DNA from: Evansella halocellulosilytica
GTDB taxonomy: Bacteria > Bacillota > Bacilli > Bacillales > Salisediminibacteriaceae
Assembly (NCBI RefSeq): GCF_002335745.1
Contig: NZ_NIST01000001.1
Location: forward strand, 789,641-853,640
Direction: 5' to 3'
DNA: 64,000 bases
This document shows positions 53,976 to 63,881 of the stretch, in pieces (positions within the stretch are counted from its first letter, which is position 1; every line of letters starts with the position of its first letter). The position numbers were made by a program, and so were the translations under genes. Below the pieces are notes generated by a model that searched no databases, was not told the origin of the DNA, and saw only the letters and a list, made by a program, of their open reading frames with translations.

Positions 53976-54941
53976 TTAATTTACTTTAATTTTACCAGAC
54001 ATGCCAGCTTCCCTGTGGCCAGGAAGAGTACAAAAGAATTCGTATACCCCTTCTTTTAAAGGAATGAAGCTGATTGAAGCCGTACTTTGGGGCTGAGCGT
54101 GGAGATGTAGTAGTGAATTATTATCTAAACCAGGGTTGTGATGTTCAGCGTTAACATGCTCTGGTTCCTTCAGCAATTTAAAAGGAAAATAACGTACTTC
54201 TAAATCATGTTCCACATTATCGTGGTTAATAAGCTGTAACTCTACAGACTGGGCTTTATCTATTTCGAGGATTTCAGGATTATAACTTAACCCTGGGATA
54301 ACCACCTTGACAATATGATTTGTTTGTTTCCCAGCTCTGTGTCCATCCTCCTCATCATTCTGGCTTTGTTCGTTATGGCCAGAATCCCCTCCGAGGACCA
54401 TGCCTTTATCGTCATTGGAAACATCAATTAAACCCACACCTATAAATACTAAGAGAAACAAGCAGAAGGTTAGTACAGGCTTTAACATCCAGCTGGTAGT
54501 AACCGGCCGTTCTTTAGAAGAATTACTATGTAAGAGGATTAAAATGATAAAAGTGGAGCAGGCAGTGATCAGGAGAAGAACTTTGACAAGTAAAATTCCT
54601 TCAGCGCCTGAAACCATAACTCCAAGCATGGCACCCATCATGCCACCCATTAACCCAGCTAATAGTCCATCAAGTATGGCTAAGGGCCCTTTCGGCAGGC
54701 CGGCAAAAATTCCTGTGGTCATCCCAATGAACATAGAAAGAATAGTAGCTAACATTAAATCATTCTGATAAAGAACTCCAAACAGAACCCCTGTTGTTAA
54801 TCCAACACCCATACCAATTATCATAGCCCCCATCATACCAGTCATTGCTGGTATAACTTTTCTATTAGAATAAGATATAAAAAAGGAAGCGGCAACCAAC
54901 ACCCCCAGGATAATTGAAATAACGAAAATAAAAAGTGTCAA
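53976..54941 (-). CDS. Membrane-anchored cupredoxin, copy 2
   Basis: A 321-aa paralogue of the protein at 21968. It starts at TTG after GGGGGG. The Gly/Met-rich membrane part (MTGMMGAMIIGMGVG, LAGLMGGMMGAMLGVM) and the cupredoxin ligands (His in VEHDLEV; C-T-L-P-G-H-R-E-A-G-M) are conserved. The His-rich linker is more acidic and poorer in His than in copy 1. It is likely an external copper-binding or copper-transfer protein. Confidence 0.8.
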   Translation of the reverse strand: MTLFIFVISIILGVLVAASFFISYSNRKVIPAMTGMMGAMIIGMGVGLTTGVLFGVLYQNDLMLATILSMFIGMTTGIFAGLPKGPLAILDGLLAGLMGGMMGAMLGVMVSGAEGILLVKVLLLITACSTFIILILLHSNSSKERPVTTSWMLKPVLTFCLFLLVFIGVGLIDVSNDDKGMVLGGDSGHNEQSQNDEEDGHRAGKQTNHIVKVVIPGLSYNPEILEIDKAQSVELQLINHDNVEHDLEVRYFPFKLLKEPEHVNAEHHNPGLDNNSLLHLHAQPQSTASISFIPLKEGVYEFFCTLPGHREAGMSGKIKVN

Positions 54942-55270
54942 ATTTATCCCCCCTTTCTATAACAAGAATATGTAAAAGAAGGACTGACCATGACTAAATG
55001 ATTTTAACAAAATCAATAAGCTTGTACGATAAGGGTGAAATGTTTCTTTAGAAAATGAGTATTGGTGTCTTTATTAGAAAGCAGATAAAAGGTAATAAAA
55101 GATGCTGCTCTTTTTCAGAGACTTTGGAAATTATCCTTACATGTCTGCTAAATCACCTTTCATCCAAATATTACAACTTTTTGAACTCCATAGTTACTTC
55201 ATTGTTTCTTCATAAGCAGGGTTCATAATGTACTTAGATTTCCACTATTAAGATAAGGAGAGGTATAGTT
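54942..55270. other. Intergenic region between cupredoxin and multicopper oxidase genes
   Basis: About 330 bases of AT-rich DNA without a gene. No CsoR-type operator is seen, so the oxidase gene may be controlled otherwise. Confidence 0.35.
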
Positions 55271-56917
55271 ATGAATAAAAAGAAAGCATTTATTACTGCT
55301 GGATTGGCTTTAGGATTATTTACAGCCGGATGTTCAGCTGAAACAGCGGAGGAGACTGCCGGAGAAAATCAGCCGGATCAGGAGAATAATAATAACCAGG
55401 AAGAACAAATGGAAGGATCGGAACAAGTCTTCAATCTTGAAGTTCAGGAAACGGAGTGGTCCTATAATGAAGACCTTGTAAGAAATGCCTGGACTTATAA
55501 CGGCACTTTGCCAGGGGAGGAAATAAGAGTCAGTGAAGGGGACACAGTAGTATTAAATGTTAAAAACTCCCTTGATATACCGACTGCTATACACTTGCAT
55601 GGTTTCCCTGTTCCCAATGAAATGGATGGGGTGCCAGGGGTCACACAAAACGCTATTATGCCAGGTGAGGAATTTACTTATGAATATGAAGCAGATGTAC
55701 CGGGTACATACTGGTATCATTCCCATCAGGATGGGGCGACCCAGGTTGGCGAAGGGCTTTACGGAGTCTTTATTGTAGAGCCTGCAGAGGAGGAAAACTA
55801 CGATACAGACGAAACAATAGTGATTCATGAAATTTCCTCGATGGATATGGATGACATGGACCATGGGAATATGGATCACGGTAATATGAACGAAGAAGAC
55901 ATGAATGGGATGGACCATGGAGATATGGATCACGATAATATCAACGAAGAAGACATGAATGGTATAGACCATGGAGATATGGATCACGATAATATGAACG
56001 AAGAAGACATGAATGGCATGGACCACGGGGATATGGATATGGACGACTTAAGCCATACAGAAATGATGAACCTGATGTACGATACGATGATTATTAATGG
56101 AAAAACTTCACCTGAGATTGAAGCAATCAACGTTGAAGAAGGAAATAAAGTTAAATTAAGATTTTTGAACGCAGGGCTGTTTACACAAGTTGTAGAGATA
56201 CCAGGCCATTCTTTTAAAGTTACCCATTACGATGGACAGCCGGTGAATGAACCGGAATGGATAAGTGAAATGGCATTCCGCATCGCGCCGGCAGAACGTT
56301 ACGAAGTGGAAATTGAAATGGATAACCCTGGTGCGTGGGGGATTGAAGTATATGCTGAGGAAAATAAGGAAGGGCTTAATACAGTAATTCCGGTAATTTA
56401 TGAAGGACATGAAGAGGAAGAAGTACAGCTTGGCGGTAGTTTCACAAACTTCTTTGACTTTACGGTATATGGAGAAAAACTTAACACGGACATTGGCGAG
56501 CCAACTAAGGAATTTGATATGCTTCTTGGGACAGATGACGGCGGAGAAACATTTACCATTAACGGAAAGCAGTTCCCGGACCATGAAATTTATGAAGTAG
56601 AAGAAGGGGATGTCGTAAAGTTTACCATCACCAATGATACGGATGATGACCACCCAATGCATTTACATGGCGAATTTTTCACTGTGACCGCAAAGGATGG
56701 CAATCCTGTCGAAGGCTCTCCAATTGTAAAAGATACGTTAAATGTGCGACCAGGAGAGGAGTATGAAATTGTCTTTAAAGCTGAAAATTCGGGGAACTGG
56801 CTGTTTCACTGCCACGAGTTTCACCATGCCAGCGGAGGTATGGTGGCTGAAATAAAGTATAAAGATTATGAACCTTTTTTCACTCCAGACCCTGATATTC
56901 CAAATAAACCAGAATAA
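55271..56917 (+). CDS. Multicopper oxidase lipoprotein with Met/His/Asp repeats
   Basis: A 548-aa lipoprotein (lipobox LFTAGCSAE). All four copper motifs are present: HLHGF, WYHSHQDG, HPMHLHGEFF and HCHEFHHASGGM. An insert at about 200-258 holds three tandem 18-residue units (NEEDMNGMDHGDMDHDN type). These Met/His-rich loops resemble the Cu(I)-binding segment of CueO. It probably oxidises Cu(I) to the less toxic Cu(II) outside the membrane. Confidence 0.93.
   Translation: MNKKKAFITAGLALGLFTAGCSAETAEETAGENQPDQENNNNQEEQMEGSEQVFNLEVQETEWSYNEDLVRNAWTYNGTLPGEEIRVSEGDTVVLNVKNSLDIPTAIHLHGFPVPNEMDGVPGVTQNAIMPGEEFTYEYEADVPGTYWYHSHQDGATQVGEGLYGVFIVEPAEEENYDTDETIVIHEISSMDMDDMDHGNMDHGNMNEEDMNGMDHGDMDHDNINEEDMNGIDHGDMDHDNMNEEDMNGMDHGDMDMDDLSHTEMMNLMYDTMIINGKTSPEIEAINVEEGNKVKLRFLNAGLFTQVVEIPGHSFKVTHYDGQPVNEPEWISEMAFRIAPAERYEVEIEMDNPGAWGIEVYAEENKEGLNTVIPVIYEGHEEEEVQLGGSFTNFFDFTVYGEKLNTDIGEPTKEFDMLLGTDDGGETFTINGKQFPDHEIYEVEEGDVVKFTITNDTDDDHPMHLHGEFFTVTAKDGNPVEGSPIVKDTLNVRPGEEYEIVFKAENSGNWLFHCHEFHHASGGMVAEIKYKDYEPFFTPDPDIPNKPE
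55889..56041 (+). repeat. 54-bp tandem repeat inside the oxidase gene
   Basis: Three units begin at 55889, 55943 and 55997 with AACGAAGAAGACATGAATGG and keep the frame. They encode the Met/His/Asp insert. Copy number may vary between strains. Confidence 0.85.
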
Positions 56918-56949
56918 CCTAAAACGGAAAACTGGAATAATACGAACGG

Positions 56950-56974
56950 CTGCCTGTAATCAGGCAGTCTTCTT
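56950..56974 (+). terminator. Terminator after the oxidase
   Basis: CTGCCTG pairs with CAGGCAG around TAAT, followed by TCTTCTTTC. Confidence 0.55.
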
Positions 56975-57037
56975 TCACTCTTTTTCAAGGAAGAAAAATG
57001 CTGATTTTATAAGTTCATGAAATATACACTATTTAAT

Positions 57038-57067
57038 TTTACATACCCTGTGGGGGTATAGTATAAT
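57038..57067 (+). promoter_or_regulatory. CsoR-type operator and promoter of the second copA
   Basis: TTTACA (57038-57043) and TATAAT (57062-57067) are spaced by 18, with ATACCCTGTGGGGGTATAGT across the spacer. It is the best match in the window to the B. subtilis copZA operator. Confidence 0.8.
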
Positions 57068-57126
57068 GAAGTCAGTAAATACAAAGATATTCAGTTGATA
57101 AATGACACGAAAAGGAGGGGTATAAG

Positions 57127-59586
57127 ATGGAATCAAATAAACAGATTTTTTCGGTAAAGGGAATGACCTGCGCTTCCTGCGTAAGAAGGGTAGAGAAAGG
57201 GATTGAAAAAGTGGATGGCGTACGGTCTGTCAATGTGAACCTGGCGGCCAACCAGGCACAGGTGGAGTATGATCCTTCAGCCACTAATAAGGATGAGATT
57301 GTTGAGGCCATCAGCAACACCGGCTACGAGGCGAAAGTACAGAATGATGATTCAGCGAATAAATATCTTTTTTCTGTTAAAGGAATGACTTGTGCTTCCT
57401 GTGTGAATAGGGTCGAAAAAGCAATTCAGAAAGTGGAAGGGACAGAAAGCGTGAACGTAAACTTAGCCGCAAACCAGGCGCAGGTGAAAGGAAACAGCAC
57501 CCTTGACCCTCAGGCGGTTATAGACAGGATAAAAAAGATTGGCTACGATGCATCGATAATGGAAGAAAGCGGGCCGGACGACCAGGAAGACGAACAGGAA
57601 AAGGAAACGGCAAAATTGAAAAAAGACTTTACTTTCAGTGCGGTTGTGACAAGTATCGTCCTGATTGGCAGTATCCCCCATATGATGCCTGGCTGGGGAG
57701 AATGGGTGCCGGATTTTCTTGCCAACCCGTACTTCCTGCTTCTGCTCACTTCGTACGTGCAGCTCGTACCAGGCTGGCGCTTTTATAAGAGCAGCTACAA
57801 AGTCCTGAAAAACAAATCAGCAGATATGAACGTCCTTGTGGCAATGGGTACTACTTCCGCATGGGTATACAGCGGGGCATTGACATTGTTTCCGGAAACG
57901 CTGACAACGATGGGATTCCCGTACCAGCTGTATTATGATGTAACGACGGTAATTACTACCCTTATTCTTTTAGGGCGCTACTTTGAAGCGAAAGCGAAAG
58001 GTCAGACATCCGGAGCAATTAAGAAGCTGATGAGCCTGCAGGCAAAAACAGCGCGGGTTGTCCGTGACAATACGGAAATGGATATTCCAATAGACCAGGT
58101 GAAAGAAGGCGACGAAATTATTGTAAGGCCTGGAGAAAGGATTCCGGTAGACGGTGTCGTTCTTAAAGGAAAGTCATCTGTAGATGAATCAATGCTTACC
58201 GGAGAGTCTATACCTGTAGAAAAAACCGCTGACGATGAGGTCATCGGATCTACGATTAATAAAACGGGAAGCTTTACTTTTAAGGCAACAAAGGTAGGAA
58301 AAGAAACAGCTTTAGCGCAGATTATCAGGATGGTTAACGAAGCACAGGGCTCAAAAGCTCCGATTCAGAGAATCGTGGACGTAATATCGGCTTACTTTGT
58401 TCCTGCAGTAGTAATAATTGCCTTAATCGCTGCAGTAGTATGGTACTTTATCGGACCAGACCCGGCTCTTATTTTTTCATTAACCACCTTTATCGCAGTT
58501 CTGATCATCGCCTGCCCGTGTGCTTTAGGACTGGCGACACCGACAGCGATTATGGTCGGTACGGAAAAAGGCGCGGAGAACGGAGTATTAATAAAAGATG
58601 CTGAAAGCCTTGAGAAAGCACACAAAACAAATATTGTGGTCCTTGATAAAACAGGGACAATAACAGAAGGAAAGCCGCAGCTGACAGATGTCAATGTGCT
58701 GTCCGGCTGGAAGGAAGAAGAACTGTTAAGAATAGCGGCTTCGGTTGAAACCGTATCCGAGCATCCACTTGGAGAAGCGATCGTCCAGGCTGCAAAAGAC
58801 AGAAACCTTTCACTAAGCGAGCCAGGGGAATTTAATTCCGTAACAGGACAGGGCATTAAAGCGATAGTTGAGGATAAAGAAGTATTGATTGGCAACATGA
58901 AACTGATGAAGGAAAACGGCATTGAGAATTTGGAAGCTGTACGTCAGGCAGATCAGCTCGCTGATGATGGGAAAACACCGATGTATATCGCCATAGACGG
59001 CGAATGTGCAGGGGTAATCGCTGTTGCCGATACAGTTAAGAAGGACTCTGTTAGAGCTATTAAGGAAATGAAGAAGATGGGGCTGGAGGTTGTAATGCTC
59101 ACTGGCGACCACTATAAAACAGCGGCGGCGATTGCGAGGGAAACCGGTGTCGACCGTTTTATAGCTGAAGTAATGCCGGAAGATAAAGCGAATGAAATTA
59201 AACAACTTCAGGAAGAAGGAAATATTGTCGCGATGGTTGGCGACGGAATTAACGATGCCCCGGCTCTGGCGCAGGCTGACGTTGGTATTGCGATTGGAAC
59301 AGGGACAGATGTGGCGATGGAAACCGCCAATATTACGTTAATGCGCGGCGATATTATGAGTGTGGTTACCGCACTTCGCTTGTCCAAATCAACGATGAGG
59401 ATGATCTGGCAGAACCTTGGCTGGGCGTTTGGCTACAATATTGTGTTGATTCCTGTGGCAGCAGGCATGCTCTACCCGTTCTTCGGGATTCTGCTAAATC
59501 CGATGCTTGCCGGAGCAGCGATGGCCTTTAGTTCTGTGTCGGTAGTATTAAATACGCTGCGCTTAAGAAGATTTAAAACAATTTAA
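57127..59586 (+). CDS. copA: Copper-exporting P1B-1 ATPase, second copy
   Basis: An 819-aa ATPase with two HMA domains (both [13 protein letters not shown]), CPC transport site ([13 protein letters not shown]), [15 protein letters not shown] and [11 protein letters not shown]. It is closely related in plan to the 34853 gene but differs throughout, so it is a second lineage. Its segment from 57600 to 59586 is richer in GC than most neighbours, suggesting separate acquisition. It starts after AAGGAGG. Confidence 0.95.
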   Translation: MESNKQIFSVKGMTCASCVRRVEKGIEKVDGVRSVNVNLAANQAQVEYDPSATNKDEIVEAISNTGYEAKVQNDDSANKYLFSVKGMTCASCVNRVEKAIQKVEGTESVNVNLAANQAQVKGNSTLDPQAVIDRIKKIGYDASIMEESGPDDQEDEQEKETAKLKKDFTFSAVVTSIVLIGSIPHMMPGWGEWVPDFLANPYFLLLLTSYVQLVPGWRFYKSSYKVLKNKSADMNVLVAMGTTSAWVYSGALTLFPETLTTMGFPYQLYYDVTTVITTLILLGRYFEAKAKGQTSGAIKKLMSLQAKTARVVRDNTEMDIPIDQVKEGDEIIVRPGERIPVDGVVLKGKSSVDESMLTGESIPVEKTADDEVIGSTINKTGSFTFKATKVGKETALAQIIRMVNEAQGSKAPIQRIVDVISAYFVPAVVIIALIAAVVWYFIGPDPALIFSLTTFIAVLIIACPCALGLATPTAIMVGTEKGAENGVLIKDAESLEKAHKTNIVVLDKTGTITEGKPQLTDVNVLSGWKEEELLRIAASVETVSEHPLGEAIVQAAKDRNLSLSEPGEFNSVTGQGIKAIVEDKEVLIGNMKLMKENGIENLEAVRQADQLADDGKTPMYIAIDGECAGVIAVADTVKKDSVRAIKEMKKMGLEVVMLTGDHYKTAAAIARETGVDRFIAEVMPEDKANEIKQLQEEGNIVAMVGDGINDAPALAQADVGIAIGTGTDVAMETANITLMRGDIMSVVTALRLSKSTMRMIWQNLGWAFGYNIVLIPVAAGMLYPFFGILLNPMLAGAAMAFSSVSVVLNTLRLRRFKTI

Positions 59587-59605
59587 TTTTGCTCTGCGAT
59601 TTTTT

Positions 59606-59638
59606 AAAGGAATGTTCAGATGCTGAACATTCCTTTTT
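59606..59638 (+). terminator. Terminator after the second copA
   Basis: AAAGGAATGTTCA pairs perfectly with TGAACATTCCTTT over a five-base loop. Confidence 0.8.
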
Positions 59639-60200
59639 ACTGCTGAGCCTACAGTGTATAGGAAAGAAATGAGGGCTAGAATAACGGGGAATATTGGGGC
59701 AGAGAATGAAACTCTATGACTCTATTATTTTCATACAAAATTAAGGACCGGTCTCCTTGTTGTTGGTTGAGTCCTCTTAATTTCATTTTTTTTGATTTTG
59801 TTACTGTGTACTTATAAATAGGAGATAGAATGCAAATGTAATCATATTTTAACTTCTATATGGTGGGACCTTAGTTACTTTGTACAGTACAGCATTTTCA
59901 TTTGGAAATATTATCTTACTAAAGCCGAGGTAATGAGAATAAAATAATTTCTCATGAACAAGGCATAAGCAGTAACATTTTTCGCAGGTTCATTTTAGAA
60001 GTATCTATGAAGCTTGACGACAAAGTGTACTGACAAGCTATACGGTTGACAAGGAAGTAATTGAAACAATTTCATGTCTAGCTAAGACAAAGAAGACAGC
60101 CATAAGGCTATCTTCTGGAAATCAGTTCTCTACACCTCTCCCATCAGCCTCTATCCTGGTCAGTCCTTGCTTCGTACATCAACCTGCTGAAATCATCGCT
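59639..60200. other. Non-coding tract
   Basis: About 560 bases without a gene. One hairpin at about 60087-60115 (AGAAGACAGCC against GGCTATCTTCT, one mismatch) is seen, probably a terminator for the minus-strand gene at 60201. Confidence 0.4.
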
Positions 60201-60386
60201 TCAGTTTTTTCCGTGGCAGTTGTTATACATTGTTTCCAATTCTTCTTCAGACATATCAGGATGCATATTCTGCATAAAAGGGAGCATTTCCTGAAAACTT
60301 GAAAAGTTGTCGCTGTGTGCTGCAACTGTTGTTCCGATTCCTGCTACAAGCGTCAAAGACAACAACCCTGTTAAAAGTTTTTTCAT
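60201..60386 (-). CDS. Small secreted Met/His-containing protein
   Basis: A 61-aa protein with a signal peptide (LLTGLLSLTLVAGIGTTVAA) and a 40-residue mature part rich in Met (FQEMLPFMQNMHPDMSEEEL), ending YNNCHGKN. The Met, His and Cys could bind copper. It resembles small FAD-I/SHOCT-like or DUF2680-type exported peptides seen in Bacillaceae, but I assign no family. It starts after AAGGAGCTG. Confidence 0.6.
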   Translation of the reverse strand: MKKLLTGLLSLTLVAGIGTTVAAHSDNFSSFQEMLPFMQNMHPDMSEEELETMYNNCHGKN

Positions 60387-60494
60387 TTCTATCAGCTCCT
60401 TATATTTTATTCACTTTCATTTTATCTCTTGAGTTTGTGGAAACCGTGAAGATGGTTTGAAGATATTGTGACTAAAAGCAGGCAGAAGGAGGTT

Positions 60495-60543
60495 ATTTCA
60501 AAACACAATGGCCAAAAGAACCAGGTGGGTCCTTTTGGCCATT
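60495..60543 (-). terminator. Terminator after copB
   Basis: On the minus strand AATGGCCAAAAG pairs with CTTTTGGCCATT, followed by GTGTTTTG. Confidence 0.65.
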
Positions 60544-60548
60544 TAGTG

Positions 60549-62666
60549 CTAAATCCTCAAAAGTTTAGCGTTAATCGCTACAATAATCGTACTTAATGAC
60601 ATCAACACAGCTCCAGCAGCAGGAGTCAGGAGTACACCCATTGTATAGAGTACTCCGGCTGCCAAAGGAATAGCCACTATATTGTATCCAGTAGCCCACC
60701 AGAGATTTTGTACCATTTTTCTGTATGTGGCCTTTGAGAGCTCTAAGAGAGAGACAACATCTTCAGGATCACTCTTAACTAATATTGCATCCGCTGTTTC
60801 AATAGCCACATCCGTTCCGGCTCCAACTGCAATTCCTAAATCGGCAGTTGCCAGAGCTGGGGCGTCATTTACTCCATCACCTGTCATAGCAACTCGAAAC
60901 CCTTGTTTTTGTATTTCCTTAATTTTGTCTGCCTTTTCGTGGGGGAGGACTTCCGCATATACCTGGTCCAGTTCCAGCTGTTCTGCTACCCAATTTGCTA
61001 CTTGCTGATTGTCCCCCGTAAGCATTATTGATTCAATTCCTTTGCTTTTTAGAGCAGCAATGGCCCTTTTTGAATTTTCCCTTACCTGGTCTGCCAATGC
61101 TATCATCGCGGAAAGCTGCCCATCTAACAAAACAAATACAACTGTCTTTCCTTGTTTTGAAAGGTCTTTATATTTATCTGTATTATAGTCAATATTCTTC
61201 TCCTGGATATACCCAGGGCTGACTATTTCAATATCAGTACCATCGACTTTGCCTTTAAGCCCCTTTCCAGCCATTGAGGAAAAAGATTCCGGAGAGGTTA
61301 CAGGGATATTTTTGTTTTTAGCCGCTTCCACTATTCCTCTTGCGATAGGATGTTCTGATTCTGATTCTAAGGAAGCTGCCATGCGAAGAATTTCCTCTTC
61401 CTCTCCCCGCTCAACTACAAAGTCCGTTATCCCGAACTCTCCCTTTGTTAACGTTCCTGTCTTATCAAAAACTACTGCATTTATTCTTCTTCCCTCTTCA
61501 AAATTTGTACGGTTTCTTATAAGCAACCCCTTTTGAGCAGAAAGTGAAGTAGAAACAGAAACTACAAGGGGGGCAGCCAGTCCTAGGGCATGTGGACAGG
61601 CAATAACCATAACGGTGACCATTCGTTCAATGGCAAAGTCTGCGTTAAACCCGAGCAAAAGCCAGATGAGCAAAGTGGTGCCACCAGCCAGTAAAGCTAC
61701 ATAAAACAGGAATTTAGCAGCCCGGTTAGCGAGGTTCTGTGTGCGGGACTTTGACTCCTGTGCTTCTTTTACCATATTAATAACCTGAGAAAGATAGCTT
61801 TCTTCCCCGGTTTTTTCAACTTTAACGGTTAAAGAGCCTTCCCCATTAACAGAGCCTCCGATCACCTGATCATCAATATTTTTATTTACAGGAATAGACT
61901 CCCCGGTAAGGTTTGATTCATCGATTGCAGAACTCCCTTTTATGATTTGTCCATCCACAGGTACTTTTTCACCAGGTTTGACTAATACATGCTGCCCTGC
62001 CTGAATATCAGAAACCGGCACATCTTTCAAGCTCCCATCATTCTGAACAAGGTGGGCTTCAGAAGGCATGTACTTTACCAGTTCTTCCAATGCTTTTGAT
62101 GCTCCCATAATGGATTTCATTTCAATCCAGTGGCCAAGTAGCATGATCACTATAAGAGTGGATAACTCCCAGTACATCTCGTGTCCGTCTACCCCGAAAA
62201 CAACTGCCGTGCTGTATACATAAGCCACTGTTATAGCTAAGGCAATTAATGTCATCATTCCGGGAGTTTTTGCTTTAAGTTCGTCAACTACTCCAGTTAG
62301 AAATGGCCACCCGCCGTATATATATACTACTGTTGAAATACCGAAGAGCAGATACATATCTCCGTCAAATCTCCAGTCAACGCCCAGAAAACCCTGAATC
62401 ATAGGAGAGAGTAATAAAATTGGAACCATAAGAATGAGTGACACAAAAAACCTTTTTTTAAAGTCGCTGATATGGCCGTGGTGGCCGCCGTGCTTATCAT
62501 GGTGGTCATGATTATCATGTCGGTCGTGTTCTTCATGATTATTATAATTGTGATGGTGAGTATGTTCGTTATGCTCACCCGACCTTTGATGGTTAGGCTT
62601 ATATTTTTTTTCTTGATGTATATCTTCATTTTTGTGTTTATGATTATCGCGTAATTTCTTACTCAT
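60549..62666 (-). CDS. copB: CopB-type copper/silver P1B-3 ATPase
   Basis: A 705-aa ATPase with a CPH transport site (VIACPHALGLAAPL), the mark of P1B-3 pumps linked to Cu(II) or Ag(I). [16 protein letters not shown] and [11 protein letters not shown] are intact. Instead of HMA domains it has about 65 His-rich residues at the N-terminus (HNEHTHHHNY, HDHHDKHGGHHGH). The ATG at 62666 follows GGAGGTG; the frame's earlier ATG includes that site. It would complement the two CopA pumps. Confidence 0.94.
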   Translation of the reverse strand: MSKKLRDNHKHKNEDIHQEKKYKPNHQRSGEHNEHTHHHNYNNHEEHDRHDNHDHHDKHGGHHGHISDFKKRFFVSLILMVPILLLSPMIQGFLGVDWRFDGDMYLLFGISTVVYIYGGWPFLTGVVDELKAKTPGMMTLIALAITVAYVYSTAVVFGVDGHEMYWELSTLIVIMLLGHWIEMKSIMGASKALEELVKYMPSEAHLVQNDGSLKDVPVSDIQAGQHVLVKPGEKVPVDGQIIKGSSAIDESNLTGESIPVNKNIDDQVIGGSVNGEGSLTVKVEKTGEESYLSQVINMVKEAQESKSRTQNLANRAAKFLFYVALLAGGTTLLIWLLLGFNADFAIERMVTVMVIACPHALGLAAPLVVSVSTSLSAQKGLLIRNRTNFEEGRRINAVVFDKTGTLTKGEFGITDFVVERGEEEEILRMAASLESESEHPIARGIVEAAKNKNIPVTSPESFSSMAGKGLKGKVDGTDIEIVSPGYIQEKNIDYNTDKYKDLSKQGKTVVFVLLDGQLSAMIALADQVRENSKRAIAALKSKGIESIMLTGDNQQVANWVAEQLELDQVYAEVLPHEKADKIKEIQKQGFRVAMTGDGVNDAPALATADLGIAVGAGTDVAIETADAILVKSDPEDVVSLLELSKATYRKMVQNLWWATGYNIVAIPLAAGVLYTMGVLLTPAAGAVLMSLSTIIVAINAKLLRI

Positions 62667-63081
62667 AAATAGCACCTCCACATATTAACTCCATAAATAC
62701 AAAAATACCCTGTATAGGTATTTACCTCGTATTAATTATTATAAACAGGAATTGAAAAAAATATAAAATAGTCCTGTTAAATTATTTAGACTGTTAGAAT
62801 ATCTCAAAAAATCGTACTGAAAATAAAATACTTTTATACTATGCCGATGTATGGTATCAATTATTTTTCAGAAATACAAAGGCAAGCTGTAAATGGTGGA
62901 ACCGCATTCGGATTTAGATTAAAAAGTAAAGACCGAAATGCTGATTATTTGGAAAGAGTGATAAGATAAGAAGTTATTCTATATATCTTAAGGCATTAGG
63001 CTTTGCCCCTTATTCCAATAAAATACTGTATGTGATACGATATTAATAACTTCTTAAGGAACGATATACGAGGGGGCAAAA
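62667..63081. other. Intergenic region with a copper-type inverted repeat upstream of copB
   Basis: AATACCTATACAGGGTATT on the minus strand (62704-62722) is an inverted repeat ending in CsoR-like half-sites but without the long G-run. A 42-codon frame at 62842 has no ribosome site. ATACGAGGGGGCA near 63067 lies just before the broken csoR and may be a decayed operator. Confidence 0.4.
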
Positions 63082-63364
63082 ATGGAAAAAAACAGGAGCA
63101 CGGTTCAGCCAAATAAGCAACAAATCTTAAACAGGTTAAAGAATTGAAGGCCAGGTAAGAGGTATACATAAAATGGTCGAAGATGACCGGTATTGCGTGG
63201 ATATTCTAAACCAGATTGCTGCTGTACAGGCTGCAGTAAACAAGGTATCTATCGGTCTTATGGAAGACCATACCCATCATTGTGTAGCAAATGCTATTAA
63301 AAACAATGATGGGGAAGTAGCTATTAAAGAGCTCACGGATGTTATGAAAAAAATGGTTAAATAG
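63082..63364 (+). pseudogene. Frameshifted CsoR-family repressor gene
   Basis: The first frame reads MEKNRSTVQPNKQQILNRLK and stops. A second frame continues with RIEGQVRGIHKMVEDDRYCV, Cys and His-Cys ligands included (RYCVDILNQ, EDHTHHCV). TTAAAGAATTGAAGG has two bases fewer than needed for the conserved LKRIEG, so a deletion near 63139 breaks the gene. A downstream ATG at 63173 would give only the last 63 residues. It may be a sequencing error, but the next gene is also broken. Confidence 0.75.
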
Positions 63365-63582
63365 TATAACTGGAAGGGTCACAGTTGTTTGTTATTCTTT
63401 TTTGGTACGTAGGAGGCTGACCATAAACGAACTTACAAACCGGCAGATAACCTTTACTTTTCAGAATTAGAAAACTTATCCCGAAAGTTGTCTGACTGCA
63501 ATCACGAGTGTTAACCTTGAAATACGGTACAGGGTAATATAAATATACGCCAACTGGTATTATTTTGAGGGAGGTATAACTA

Positions 63583-63792
63583 ATGAAACAGGAATCGATT
63601 ACAGTAAAAGGAATGTCCTGTTGACATTGTGTTAACACAATTGAGGGGAGTTTAGGTAATCTACAAGGAGTAAAATCGGTTAGAGTACAATTGGATAATG
63701 AAAAAGTAATCGTGGAATATGATTCTGAACAGGTTGCATTAAACCAAATTAATGAAGTGATTGAAAAGCAAGGATATGAAGTGAAGTCTTGA
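63583..63792 (+). pseudogene. CopZ-like chaperone gene with an in-frame TGA
   Basis: The frame reads MKQESITVKGMSC, then TGA at 63622, then HCVNTIEGSLGNLQGVKSVR and on to a normal stop. In the intact copZ the codon is GGA (MSCGHC), so one G-to-T change gives the stop. The rest of the HMA fold is undamaged. It follows the frameshifted csoR, suggesting decay of the pair. Selenocysteine insertion is considered unlikely. Confidence 0.75.
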
Positions 63793-63839
63793 GGGACCTT
63801 AAAAAAAGTTTTAACACTAAGATTAAACATACTAACATT

Positions 63840-63881
63840 AGTAGTACAGACCCAGGCCAGGGTTTGTGCTACTATTTTTTT
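63840..63881 (+). terminator. Terminator after the broken copZ
   Basis: AGTAGTACA pairs with TGTGCTACT (one mismatch), followed by ATTTTTTT. Confidence 0.65.

Noticed and set aside
62842-62970. 42-codon frame upstream of the broken csoR
   Set aside because: No ribosome site and no recognisable domain; it may be a relic.
63583-63792. Selenocysteine-containing copper chaperone
   Set aside because: The TGA replaces a Gly codon between the Cys residues, not a Cys. The adjacent csoR is also broken, and the hairpin after the TGA lacks features of a bacterial SECIS that I can recognise.
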